DNA from: JAHHLP01 sp041609895 | Lineage (GTDB): Bacteria > Bacteroidota > Rhodothermia > Rhodothermales > JABDKH01 | Assembly: GCA_041609895.1 (NCBI GenBank) | Contig: JBFIPX010000031.1 | Location: forward strand, 1-23,552 | Length of the DNA: 23,552 bases | Direction of reading: 5' to 3' | Shown: in pieces, positions 8,349-16,085 of the stretch | Position numbering within the stretch: the first letter of the stretch is position 1 | Layout: each line of letters opens with the position of its first letter | Position numbers and translations under genes: made by a program | The notes under the pieces: model-generated | Told to the model about the DNA's origin: nothing | Seen by the model: only the letters and a program-made list of their open reading frames with translations | Databases searched by the model: none

Positions 8349-9707
8349 ATGGCGGAAATTGGCAAAGGGAAGTTGATTGGTGTGACGTTCGGTGTTGCGA
8401 TCCTGGTGTTCGCAGCAACGATGCTGTTGGTTGACGTCTTCGAGAAAAGGCAGGAATCAAGAAATCCGTTTTTCAGAGTAGTCGAGCTGACCGACGAAAC
8501 CGAGGACCCCGCTGAGTGGGGCAAGAACTTTCCGCTGCAGTACGATGGCTACCTTCGAACTGTCGACATGGAAAGGACTCGATTTGGCGGCAGCGAGGCT
8601 ATTCTCCAGGATCCTACGTCGGAAGATCCGAGGGAGGTGGTGTCGCAGAGCAAACTGGATCACCTCCCGGCATTGCGACGCATGTGGGCCGGGTACGCGT
8701 TTGCCAAGGACTTCCGCGAGGAGCGCGGACACGCGTACATGCTTGAGGACCAGATCTTTACCGGTCGGCAACAAGCGGCACCGCAGCCGGGCACGTGCCT
8801 CCACTGCCATGCCTCCGTGTATGTGCCGTATATGAAGGCCGGAGGAGGAGACCTGATCGTCGGCTTTGAGGCACTCAATCCGATGCCATATGCCGAAGCG
8901 CGTCAACATGTAACGCATCCGATAACTTGTATTGACTGCCACGAGCCGACGTCAATGCAGCTGAGAGTGACGCGGCCGGGCTTCATTGAGGGAATAGCCC
9001 AAGCCAAGGCGGGCGAGGGCATTGCTGCTTACGACGTAAACCGAGACGCTTCGCATCAGGAAATGCGAACCTACGTTTGCGCACAGTGCCACGTGGAGTA
9101 CTACTTCAAGGGAGCTGAGAAGCGGTTGACCTACCCGTGGAGCAAGGGACTCGCGGTAGACAGCATCCTTGCCTACTACGACGAAGCGGGGTTCGCGGAT
9201 TGGACGCATGCGGAGACGGGTGCTAAGATGCTTAAGGCGCAGCATCCTGAGTTTGAAATGTGGTCAAAAGGGACGCATGCCAAGGCTGGGGTGAGTTGTG
9301 CCGACTGCCACATGCCTTACAGCCGGACCGGAGCGCTCAAGATCAGCGACCATCATGTCAGGAGTCCGCTGCTAAATGTCTCGCGGTCCTGTCAGACGTG
9401 TCACAGGGCTTCCGCGGAAGAGCTTCTTGAGCGCGCGGAGGGAATCCAGGAACGCCACTCCCGTCTTCGTGATGTTGCCCTGAATGCATTGACCGACTTG
9501 ATCGACGATATCAAGGAGGCCCAGCAGGCGAGTGGTGCAGATCAAAGCCGGCTAGCGACAGCCAGGGAGTATCAGCGCAAGGCGAGTTTCTACGTCGACT
9601 TCGTAGAGGCGGAGAACTCAGCCGGCTTTCACGCCGACCAAGAGGGTGCGAGGATTCTCGGCGAGGCGATTAACTTCGCGCGTCTCGGGCAAGCCGCACT
9701 GCGCTAG
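8349..9707 (+). CDS. nrfA: Ammonia-forming cytochrome c nitrite reductase, CXXCH-type
   Basis: This 452-residue pentahaem enzyme reduces nitrite to ammonium with six electrons on the outer face of the inner membrane, fed by NrfH. Haem motifs start at Cys150 (CLHCH), Cys194 (CIDCH), Cys244 (CAQCH), Cys317 (CADCH) and Cys348 (CQTCH). The first, the catalytic haem, is CXXCH instead of the common CXXCK. Other active-site residues are kept: probable Arg140 (FTGRQ), Tyr251 within VEYY, and His299 in KAQHPEF. The calcium-site residues Glu250, Lys296 and Gln298 are also kept. The N-terminus has a hydrophobic stretch at about 8-28 (IGVTFGVAILVFAATMLLV) without an obvious signal peptidase site, suggesting an uncleaved anchor. 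It is a CXXCH-clade NrfA, not an octahaem reductase. Confidence 0.95.
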   Translation: MAEIGKGKLIGVTFGVAILVFAATMLLVDVFEKRQESRNPFFRVVELTDETEDPAEWGKNFPLQYDGYLRTVDMERTRFGGSEAILQDPTSEDPREVVSQSKLDHLPALRRMWAGYAFAKDFREERGHAYMLEDQIFTGRQQAAPQPGTCLHCHASVYVPYMKAGGGDLIVGFEALNPMPYAEARQHVTHPITCIDCHEPTSMQLRVTRPGFIEGIAQAKAGEGIAAYDVNRDASHQEMRTYVCAQCHVEYYFKGAEKRLTYPWSKGLAVDSILAYYDEAGFADWTHAETGAKMLKAQHPEFEMWSKGTHAKAGVSCADCHMPYSRTGALKISDHHVRSPLLNVSRSCQTCHRASAEELLERAEGIQERHSRLRDVALNALTDLIDDIKEAQQASGADQSRLATAREYQRKASFYVDFVEAENSAGFHADQEGARILGEAINFARLGQAALR

Positions 9708-9723
9708 AATTATATGCGTTTGG

Positions 9724-10245
9724 TCAACCCTGTTCGATCGACTCATCAGTCGCCGCAGCGACCGGCCCGAGATCGACTACCGGATCACCTAAGGCGATCT
9801 CACCGGACTCGATGATACGCGCTGTAATACCTCCATGACCACGCATCGCATTGAGCCCGCCCTGTCCCAGGTTGTCCTCCATCCGCGAACATGGATGACA
9901 TGGACCGGAGCCCTCCAGCACGGCCGAGCCAATACGAAAGCGTCGCTCGCGGAGCGTTAGAAGGTTGATGCCGGAGATGGCAATATTGCGTCGCAGAAGT
10001 CCCGGATCGACCGGCTCTCTCCCTAGAATGTTGCCAACTGCTGCGAGGTGCTCGTGCTGGATAAGCGTAACCTGCCGCGCACTCCCCGGCTTACCCGCAA
10101 AGTGATCGCCCACCAGTCCCTTTGCGGCAACCGCCTGCACCTTGGGTACCGGTGTCGGGTCTTCCCGTCGAGCCGGCCGGATTCCGATCCATTCGACCCG
10201 GCCGGGCGACGACCGCTGCGAATACCGCTCGATGGCCGGTCTCAT
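9724..10245 (-). CDS. MOSC-domain protein
   Basis: This 173-residue protein matches the MOSC domain, found in molybdenum cofactor sulfurases and in stand-alone proteins such as YiiM that handle Mo-bound sulfur. Visible features are KGLVGDHFAGKPGSARQVTL at residues 42-61, the RRNIAISGINL strand at 85-95, and the cysteine motif GPCHPCSRME at 114-123, where Cys119 is the likely conserved sulfur-carrying residue. There is no pyridoxal-type NifS-like domain and no ferredoxin domain. Its ATG overlaps the TGA of the upstream pseudouridine synthase gene by four bases, so translation is probably coupled. Substrate is unknown. It is convergent with nrfA, with only 16 bases between. Confidence 0.85.
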   Translation of the reverse strand: MRPAIERYSQRSSPGRVEWIGIRPARREDPTPVPKVQAVAAKGLVGDHFAGKPGSARQVTLIQHEHLAAVGNILGREPVDPGLLRRNIAISGINLLTLRERRFRIGSAVLEGSGPCHPCSRMEDNLGQGGLNAMRGHGGITARIIESGEIALGDPVVDLGPVAAATDESIEQG

Positions 10246-11003
10246 GAAGGGCCTCCGGCTCGTGGAGTGGGGGGAGAGATACTAGCGGATAGCTTGCGGA
10301 GCTGGTTAATCGTTGCCCTCAGGTCCTTGAAGTGGGCGCACTCGTAAACGACGGGCTCGCCGGAGACCGGGTGTCGTAGTCCGAGCGAGTATGCATGCAA
10401 CGCTGTCCGGCTGATCAGTGGTCTCTCCTCTCGCCGGCTGGGGCGATACCTGCGCTTCAGTTCCGAAAGGTAAAGCCCTTCACCGGAACCGTAAAGTGGG
10501 TCGGCTACGACAGGAAAACCGATGGAAGCCAGATGAACCCTGATTTGATGGGTTCGCCCCGTCTTCGGGATGGCTCGGACCAGCGAATACCCGGACAGTC
10601 GTTCCAGAACCTCGAAGTCCGTTACCGACTTCTTTCCATTACGGCGATCCACCTTGGTTCGGTGCGCCCGATCGGCATCCGTACTCAACGGTAGGTCCAC
10701 TCCAAGAGCGTCCCATGAAGGGGAGCCAACAACCAGAGCATGGTAAACCTTCTCAACGATACCGTTCTCAAACTGGATAGACACGTTTCGGTGGGTTTCC
10801 GCACTTCGCGCAAAGACCATCACGCCACTCGTGTCCCGATCCAGTCGATGTACTACAAAAAGTGGGTCGAAGCTCCATGAAAGCACTTCCTGCATCGACG
10901 CCAAAGCAGCTTCGTAGCGATCGGGGATGGACAAAAGCCCGGGCGGCTTTCCCGTAACAACGAGAAATTCATCGGTGTGAATGATCGAATACCTTTGCTT
11001 CAC
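10242..11003 (-). CDS. RluA-family RNA pseudouridine synthase
   Basis: This 253-residue enzyme isomerises uridine to pseudouridine in structured RNA. The catalytic motif HRLDRDTSG is at residues 52-60 with nucleophile Asp55. The second family motif, TGRTHQIRVH, lies near residues 148-157, followed by FPVVADPLYG. No S4 domain precedes the catalytic core, so it resembles short RluA/RluC-like members; the RNA target (23S rRNA or tRNA) cannot be told. The C-terminal tail is proline-rich. It is divergent from the DUF937 gene (91 bases) and overlaps the following MOSC gene by four bases. Confidence 0.9.
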   Translation of the reverse strand: MKQRYSIIHTDEFLVVTGKPPGLLSIPDRYEAALASMQEVLSWSFDPLFVVHRLDRDTSGVMVFARSAETHRNVSIQFENGIVEKVYHALVVGSPSWDALGVDLPLSTDADRAHRTKVDRRNGKKSVTDFEVLERLSGYSLVRAIPKTGRTHQIRVHLASIGFPVVADPLYGSGEGLYLSELKRRYRPSRREERPLISRTALHAYSLGLRHPVSGEPVVYECAHFKDLRATINQLRKLSASISPPTPRAGGPS

Positions 11004-11082
11004 TGGTCTCTTCTGATATTTTGCGCCGTAGCAGATCTCTGCTCCTCACCCGCAAAAGATACTACAAGTACCATAGCCTCTC

Positions 11083-11088
11083 GGGGAG
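11083..11088 (+). promoter_or_regulatory. Shine-Dalgarno site of the DUF937 gene
   Basis: GGGGAG lies six bases before the ATG at 11095 and supports that start. Confidence 0.6.
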
Positions 11089-11094
11089 TTAATC

Positions 11095-11808
11095 ATGTCA
11101 GGATTGTTGGACATCCTCAGTAGTCAACTCGGATCGGACGCAGTTTCCAAGCTAGGAAGCGCGATCGGGGCTGATCAAAACAAAACAAAGGACGCGGTCG
11201 CCGCAGCGCTTCCGGTGCTGGTTGGATCGCTGGCGAAGAACGCCAACTCATCGCCGGAAGGTGCGCGCGCTCTCGCTAACGCACTCGAGCGAGATCATGA
11301 CGGTAGCATTCTCGACAACATCGGCGGGCTCCTGGGAGCAGCGGGTGGCCTGGGAGGACTGCTCGGCGGTTCCGACTCTAGTAGCGGCGGAGGCCTTGGC
11401 AGCCTTCTGGGCGCGGCCGGCAGCTTGCTGGGTGGCGGTGGCGCTTCCGCCCCCAAGACATTGGACGGCGAGGGAATTCTCGGGCATCTGCTTGGAGCTA
11501 AGAAGCCTGCTGTAGCCGAAGGTGTGAGCAAGGCTAGCGGCCTGGACTCTGGGCAAGCGGCCAAGCTGCTTGCAACAATGGCGCCCATCGTGATGGGTGC
11601 CCTCGGCAAGGTCAAGAAGGAGCGCAATCTCGACGCCGATGGTCTCGCCGGCATGTTGAGTGGAGAGCGTCAGGAGCTGGAAAAGAAGATGCCCAACACC
11701 TCCGTAGGTGGGTTACTGAGCATGCTTGATAGTGACGGAGACGGAGATCTCTCCGACGAGCTCGGTAAGCTTGGAGCCGGCGCTCTCGGTTCCATTTTCG
11801 GTAAGTAG
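11095..11808 (+). CDS. DUF937-family protein
   Basis: This 237-residue protein of unknown function is of the DUF937 (YidB-like) type. The N-terminal helical part (MSGLLDILSSQLGSDAVSKL and following) shows the family pattern ending in AAALPVLVGSLAKNA. A Gly/Leu/Ser-rich stretch of short GGLLG-like repeats spans about residues 77-117. A second helical region follows (AKLLATMAPIVMGALGKVKK). The C-terminus carries DSDGDGDLSDEL at 212-223, an Asp-rich loop that resembles an EF-hand or dockerin loop but lacks the usual Glu at position 12. There is no signal peptide. A good ribosome binding site precedes the start. No function is assigned. Confidence 0.8.
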   Translation: MSGLLDILSSQLGSDAVSKLGSAIGADQNKTKDAVAAALPVLVGSLAKNANSSPEGARALANALERDHDGSILDNIGGLLGAAGGLGGLLGGSDSSSGGGLGSLLGAAGSLLGGGGASAPKTLDGEGILGHLLGAKKPAVAEGVSKASGLDSGQAAKLLATMAPIVMGALGKVKKERNLDADGLAGMLSGERQELEKKMPNTSVGGLLSMLDSDGDGDLSDELGKLGAGALGSIFGK

Positions 11809-11875
11809 GGCTACACCCGCGTCAATGAGCCGTTGGGGCAACAGCACTTGCCTGTGGTCGGCGGCCGGGCATGCC

Positions 11876-12979
11876 ATGCGTATCCTGGCCGCCGTCACCG
11901 TAATCGTCGGCGTTTCGCTCTGGGCTGCTGAATCCGCAGCGCAGTTGGTGTCGCCAGAGGTTCATCCGGACGGAAGAGTCACCTTTCGTGTACATGCTCC
12001 ACGAGCGGATAGCGTGTTCGTGAAAGGCATTGAAGGTTTGGATCGAACAGCGATGGTGCGTGGACAGCAAGGCGTCTGGTCGGTGACCGTCGGGCCCCTA
12101 CAGCCCGAGCTGTATTCGTACGTGTTCGAAGTGGACGGGGCCGATGTTGTCGATCGGCACAACAGAGATTTGAAGAGCTGGTTCTTTCTCGAGAGCCTCT
12201 TCGAGATTCCGGGAGATCCTCCGCGAATCCACGAGCAGCAACTCGTTCCGCATGGGTCGGTGACACACCACATTTACTATTCCCAATCCGCGGGACGCGA
12301 ACGCGGCGTCTACGTCTATACACCTCCCGGCTATGATTCGGGTAGAGAGGATGCTTACCCCACACTGTTGCTGCTGCATGGATTCGGTGACGATGAAGGA
12401 GCGTGGCCGGGAGTAGGGCGTGCAAATTTCATAGCCGATAATCTTCTGGACCGCGGACTAATCGTACCAATGGTCATCGTGATGCCATATGGTCACCCCG
12501 AACCTGTCGAAATGCGTTTGACGGAGGACTACCGCCGCAGAAATGAGGTGGCCATGGTGCGAGACGTCATGGAGGATCTGCTACCAGTCGTAGACGAGCG
12601 CTACAACATTTCCGACGAACGTGGTGATCGCGCAATTGCGGGTCTATCAATGGGGGGTGGCCAGTCCATCCATATCGGATTGAACCACCTGGACTCTTTC
12701 GCCTGGATCGGCGCGTTCAGCGCCGCAGCTCCGTTTGAGAACCTGGATGAGCGATTTGGATTTCTGACGGAAGATCTGGAGCAGACGAACGAGGACCTCG
12801 AGTTGCTCTGGATCGCCTGCGGGCGGGACGACTTTCTGGTCGATCACAACGAGACGTTTCGCTTCTGGCTCGACGAAAACGGAATAGCGAACACGTTCAG
12901 GCTCACGGACGGCGCTCATACGTGGTTCGTATGGCGAGCGTATCTTGTCGAATTCCTTCAGGCGATTTTTCGCTCGTAG
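11876..12979 (+). CDS. Secreted esterase with N-terminal E-set (CBM48-like) domain
   Basis: This 367-residue exported alpha/beta hydrolase is of the esterase D / feruloyl-esterase type. A signal peptide ending in ESAAQ is seen at residues 1-23. Residues about 25-120 form an immunoglobulin-like E-set or CBM48 module (VTFRVHAPRADSVFVKG, GVWSVTVGPL, YSYVFEVDG). The hydrolase follows from about 130 with VYTPPGY and the LLLLHGFGDDEGAW oxyanion-hole region. Nucleophile Ser258 sits in GLSMGG, the acid is Asp318 or Asp319 in GRDDF, and His348 is in GAHTW. Relatives deacylate plant polysaccharides or act on siderophores; here the substrate is unknown. The ATG at 11825 would place 17 unlikely residues before the signal peptide, so I prefer 11876. 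It follows the DUF937 gene by 67 bases. Confidence 0.88.
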   Translation: MRILAAVTVIVGVSLWAAESAAQLVSPEVHPDGRVTFRVHAPRADSVFVKGIEGLDRTAMVRGQQGVWSVTVGPLQPELYSYVFEVDGADVVDRHNRDLKSWFFLESLFEIPGDPPRIHEQQLVPHGSVTHHIYYSQSAGRERGVYVYTPPGYDSGREDAYPTLLLLHGFGDDEGAWPGVGRANFIADNLLDRGLIVPMVIVMPYGHPEPVEMRLTEDYRRRNEVAMVRDVMEDLLPVVDERYNISDERGDRAIAGLSMGGGQSIHIGLNHLDSFAWIGAFSAAAPFENLDERFGFLTEDLEQTNEDLELLWIACGRDDFLVDHNETFRFWLDENGIANTFRLTDGAHTWFVWRAYLVEFLQAIFRS

Positions 12980-13008
12980 GGCATTAGTCGTTCTCTTCCC
13001 AAAGTGCC

Positions 13009-13089
13009 ATGCGTAACCCAATTGATCCCGGCACGGTTACAATGCTACTGATGGTGGCAGCTGCGGTGATTGTCATGATGCGCTGCTAG
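13009..13089 (+). CDS. Possible 26-residue hydrophobic peptide
   Basis: An ATG-to-TAG frame encodes 26 residues, with a hydrophobic run of Met, Leu, Val and Ala from about residue 12 to 24 and a C-terminal Cys. It could be a single-pass micropeptide in the gap after the esterase. There is no clear ribosome binding site, and a frame this short can occur by chance, so this is a weak candidate. Confidence 0.15.
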   Translation: MRNPIDPGTVTMLLMVAAAVIVMMRC

Positions 13090-13124
13090 CTCTGTTCGTT
13101 AGTGCTAAACTGTGCGTGGCGTTC

Positions 13125-13700
13125 TCATGACGAAGACTTCGCATCGTAAAGCAGCGGAGGCTCGAAGGGCTTCACTTGATCGTACGGCCAGAGAATCAGA
13201 AGAATCTGCTCAAAGCCGCTGCTCTCGACCAACGGTGTGATGTCGAACGACACCGTTTGCTGGATAATGGCATCGCACGGGTCGTCGTTGTCCTCGTGTA
13301 CGAGGTACAGGTTCGCCCCAGGCGGAATGCTCAGAAGGAGTGCGCCCTGCGTGACGAGGTCGTAGTCGTGGTCTTCACAGCCACCGCTGACGGATACCGT
13401 GAGCGAAAGTGTCCGACCCTCCAAACTCGCATCGACGAAGTCAAATCGGTCTTTCCGAATTGACTCGGGATCCAGCTGCGGGTCAATGCGGATAGAGCCG
13501 TCGGCGACAGGACTTGGCAAGTCGTCTTCGGAACCCGCGAGCTTACATCCTGTGAGGAGGAAAAGAGCGGCGACACAGATCGCAGTCAGGGTCGTTTTCG
13601 GGAATGACGTGGAGGATCCCAACCTCGAGATTGTCAATGACACTTCGTTGTCGGGATTGCTGAACACAGATTGCTTTTGCTTGACTTGGGACGCTGCCAT
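13125..13700 (-). CDS. Putative lipoprotein of unknown function
   Basis: A hydrophobic stretch (LTAICVAALFLLTGC) ends in a good lipobox, LTGC, so the mature protein should be lipid-anchored. The mature part of about 140 residues is acidic and beta-rich, with a Cys pair (SGGCEDHDYD and NDDPCDAII) that could form a disulfide. I do not recognise the family. The ATG at 13700 leaves 51 residues before the lipid Cys, which is long. GTG at 13643 or TTG at 13637 would give 32 or 30 residues and may be the true start. An ATG at 13829 is possible but gives an Arg-rich, implausible N-terminus. It follows the amidotransferase-like gene on the same strand after 132 bases, so membership of that operon is doubtful. 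Confidence 0.6.
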   Translation of the reverse strand: MAASQVKQKQSVFSNPDNEVSLTISRLGSSTSFPKTTLTAICVAALFLLTGCKLAGSEDDLPSPVADGSIRIDPQLDPESIRKDRFDFVDASLEGRTLSLTVSVSGGCEDHDYDLVTQGALLLSIPPGANLYLVHEDNDDPCDAIIQQTVSFDITPLVESSGFEQILLILWPYDQVKPFEPPLLYDAKSSS

Positions 13701-13832
13701 GATCAGTCGAAAATTGAGCATCGATCTGCAACCTGGCAAGGGATTTCGGCCGACCCTCAAGTGACACGGGCGCACTGCTGCTCGCCAAGGGCTTGCGCCA
13801 CATCTCCAACGGCACCCCGGCGGCCGCAAGAT

Positions 13833-14693
13833 TCAGGAGGTTGCAGTCTGGGTGGCCTCGGCGAGACGAGCTTCAACCGCGGATTGCAGAAAAGACGGGA
13901 GAACCGCCCGATGGGTCCGGTCGAGATAGTTCGGGTCTTCGAGCCGGTGGATGATGCGATCGTACTTCTGTTCTCCGTGATGATCGATAATGTGCTTCCG
14001 ACGCTTCGATTGCGAGAAATGCTTCAGCATTCCCTCGGCATCGGCCTCCGGGTGAAATTGCACACCTACGACCTCCGGCGAGAGCCGGATGCCCATTACC
14101 GCCCGCTCCAGTTCGACGTGGGGACGATACTTCTCGATCGCCAAAACGTCCGCACGCAGCTCCCTCAAGCGTTTCCGATCGGTCTGCACAACCTGCCAGT
14201 GCCTGAAGTCTGCCGCAAAAAATGGATCGTCGAGTTCGTCGAAAAGATGATCCGTCTCACCCGCCGTCGTCTTGTGTACCGGGAAGATCCCGAACGACTC
14301 GGAGCGCCGTCGTATCACGTCTCCGAGATGAAAGAAGCGGGCCATCATCTGAAACGAGTGACAGATGAAGAAGGCGTGTTTCGGAGCTTCCTCCGATGAG
14401 GTGTTGTGTTTCCATACCGAGCGTAGCCATTGGAAGTACTTCTTCTCCCATGCCTTGCCGACACCGTCGAATGGACTACCCGGCCCACCGGTTGAGATGT
14501 ACACGTCGAAATCCAGTGATGGCGTTTGGCTGTTCAGCCGCGTCTCAAAAACCTCGTACTCGAAGGAGACACCTTCCCAGCGCCCGCTGTTCTCCTCAAT
14601 GAGTTCGCGTATGCAGCGCATCCCTTGATTCGTCTCGCCGTTGTACAGATCTATTATCGCGATCTTCAGAGGCGCGAGGGTGGGGGTCTTCAT
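13833..14693 (-). CDS. Class I glutamine amidotransferase-like protein of the amidoligase cluster
   Basis: This 286-residue cytoplasmic protein has a class I (triad) amidotransferase fold. The oxyanion segment YISTGGPGSPFD is at residues 65-76, the nucleophile elbow FFICHSFQMM at 108-117 with Cys111, and His214 with Glu216 sit in VQFHPEAD. The elbow is atypical: the usual Gly-x-Cys-x-Gly-x-Gln reads Phe-Ile-Cys-His-Ser-Phe-Gln, so both glycines are replaced. A C-terminal extension of about 60 residues is rich in charged residues. It has no synthetase domain, so it is not GuaA, CarA or PabA in context. Its ATG directly abuts the TGA of the upstream ATP-grasp gene, implying coupled translation. 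The likely role is to supply ammonia for, or hydrolyse a gamma-glutamyl group of, the product of the neighbouring ligases. The reaction is inferred. Confidence 0.85.
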   Translation of the reverse strand: MKTPTLAPLKIAIIDLYNGETNQGMRCIRELIEENSGRWEGVSFEYEVFETRLNSQTPSLDFDVYISTGGPGSPFDGVGKAWEKKYFQWLRSVWKHNTSSEEAPKHAFFICHSFQMMARFFHLGDVIRRRSESFGIFPVHKTTAGETDHLFDELDDPFFAADFRHWQVVQTDRKRLRELRADVLAIEKYRPHVELERAVMGIRLSPEVVGVQFHPEADAEGMLKHFSQSKRRKHIIDHHGEQKYDRIIHRLEDPNYLDRTHRAVLPSFLQSAVEARLAEATQTATS

Positions 14694-16055
14694 TCAGGCG
14701 TATCTAAGGATGAATGTGGGTAGACTTCCGCCTCCGGCCGTGACATTCGCGAGATTCGTCGACGAGATGCGCGCAAGGCATCCGCCCATGAGGGGTCCGT
14801 TCAGGTACGGGTCCAGGTCTACCACCGAAGGTACGAGTTCCCACGAGTCACCCACCTTGTTCAGGAATGGCTCCCTGTGAATATCGACGATCTCCTGGAC
14901 GACGTAACCTTGCTTCAGACCATCCTGTACGGCCACGTCCCACTCTTCCTCTGACGACGCGAAGCCCAGAGTGACTCCTTTGCCGCCATACTCGTCGTTA
15001 GGCTTGATCACGAAGTGGCGTCGATTTGATCGGATGAATTCCAGCAGCTCTACATGCAGGCCGCGGAACGTCGTTTTCGAGTCCCGCAGGAGTCGGGTCC
15101 ACGGGATATGCTTCTCGATCACCTCCCTCTGACGGTCGGATAGAATGTGAGTGTAATTCGGGTCGGTAAGAAAGGCGAAGATGGCCTTCTTGTGCACGAG
15201 CTTTGTTCGGAACGAATTCAGGTAGCAAGTCTTGCCTGCCTCGTATCCTTCGAGGAAGGCAGCGCATTCGTCCCGAATGGCGTAGTACTCGTTCAGGAGA
15301 AGCCGCCTGTACAGGATGTCGATCTTGCGCCCATTGGCATAAACCCACCCGTCCCGGCACTCGAGCGAACGAGGATCCACGATCTCGCACGGGTAACCAT
15401 GCCGGTCCAGGTACTCTTTTACAAGATGGAACTCGTGTATTGTAGGCACATCGAGGTGATCGACGATGGCAAATGCCGGCATCTCCTCGCGGCCATCAAA
15501 CTGCTCATGGTAAATTTGTATGAGTCCGGCAATCGTGTGCTCCAAGGGCGATACGAACCGGACCGGATAGCGCTGCTCAAATTCCCTGAAGATCGGCAGT
15601 TCCCGGTAGATGTCCGCGAGCTCCTTCATGTACGCGATACCGGCCGGCGATTCCGCATTGATCTCGACAAACCGGAACGAGTTTTCGGTGACGAACGAGT
15701 CCATTCTTGCGGTCGCCGAAAGCCGTATTACGTTGGTCGGAATTGAGGCTAGCTCGATCTCCCACTCCTTCAGACCGAGCTCGTGGGTGAGCACGCGACG
15801 GTCGTTAAAGAACTGCGCGGCCAACCGAAGCACCGCTTGCCTGATGAGGTACACGACGTCCTGTACTTCCGTATAGAATTCCTCCGTCAGGAACGTCGGC
15901 CGGAGGCTCCTTGCCATCACACGGTCGCCGAATAGCGCCCGCCTTTCCCGCTGCATTTCCTCAAGCTGCTGAAGCTGCGTCTCGGCTTCAGCAAGATCGC
16001 GCGTCATCAGCTGATGATAGTAGTCTATCGCGGGCTGTAGCATGTGCCGCATCAT
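14694..16055 (-). CDS. ATP-grasp ligase, apparently circularly permuted (glutathionylspermidine-synthase-like)
   Basis: This 453-residue protein has ATP-grasp motifs in swapped order. A metal-binding type motif, FRFVEINAESPAG, appears early at residues 127-139. The nucleotide-binding lysine and glycine loop, FVIKPNDEYGGKGV, appears late at 348-361 with Lys351, and the adenine-hinge-like YVVQEIVD follows at 384-391. That order is typical of circularly permuted ATP-grasp enzymes related to glutathionylspermidine synthase, which join a carboxylate to an amine using ATP. The C-terminus carries a Gly-rich NVTAGGGSLPTF tail. An N-terminal helical region (residues 1-80) is predicted to be coiled-coil-like. 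The substrate is unknown. The gene lies 30 bases after the second ATP-grasp gene and abuts the amidotransferase gene. The start may be any of several nearby Met codons; a GGTGAG precedes the chosen one. Confidence 0.8.
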   Translation of the reverse strand: MMRHMLQPAIDYYHQLMTRDLAEAETQLQQLEEMQRERRALFGDRVMARSLRPTFLTEEFYTEVQDVVYLIRQAVLRLAAQFFNDRRVLTHELGLKEWEIELASIPTNVIRLSATARMDSFVTENSFRFVEINAESPAGIAYMKELADIYRELPIFREFEQRYPVRFVSPLEHTIAGLIQIYHEQFDGREEMPAFAIVDHLDVPTIHEFHLVKEYLDRHGYPCEIVDPRSLECRDGWVYANGRKIDILYRRLLLNEYYAIRDECAAFLEGYEAGKTCYLNSFRTKLVHKKAIFAFLTDPNYTHILSDRQREVIEKHIPWTRLLRDSKTTFRGLHVELLEFIRSNRRHFVIKPNDEYGGKGVTLGFASSEEEWDVAVQDGLKQGYVVQEIVDIHREPFLNKVGDSWELVPSVVDLDPYLNGPLMGGCLARISSTNLANVTAGGGSLPTFILRYA

Positions 16056-16085
16056 ACGCTCACCGTCTTTCCATCATCCGTAAGC

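Noticed and set aside
13671..14399. Plus-strand frame of 242 codons opposite the amidotransferase-like gene
   Set aside because: The minus strand encodes a class I amidotransferase triad here; the plus frame is low-complexity and unlike any family.
15147..15746. Plus-strand frame of 199 codons opposite the permuted ATP-grasp gene
   Set aside because: The minus strand has recognisable ATP-grasp motifs and tight operon spacing.
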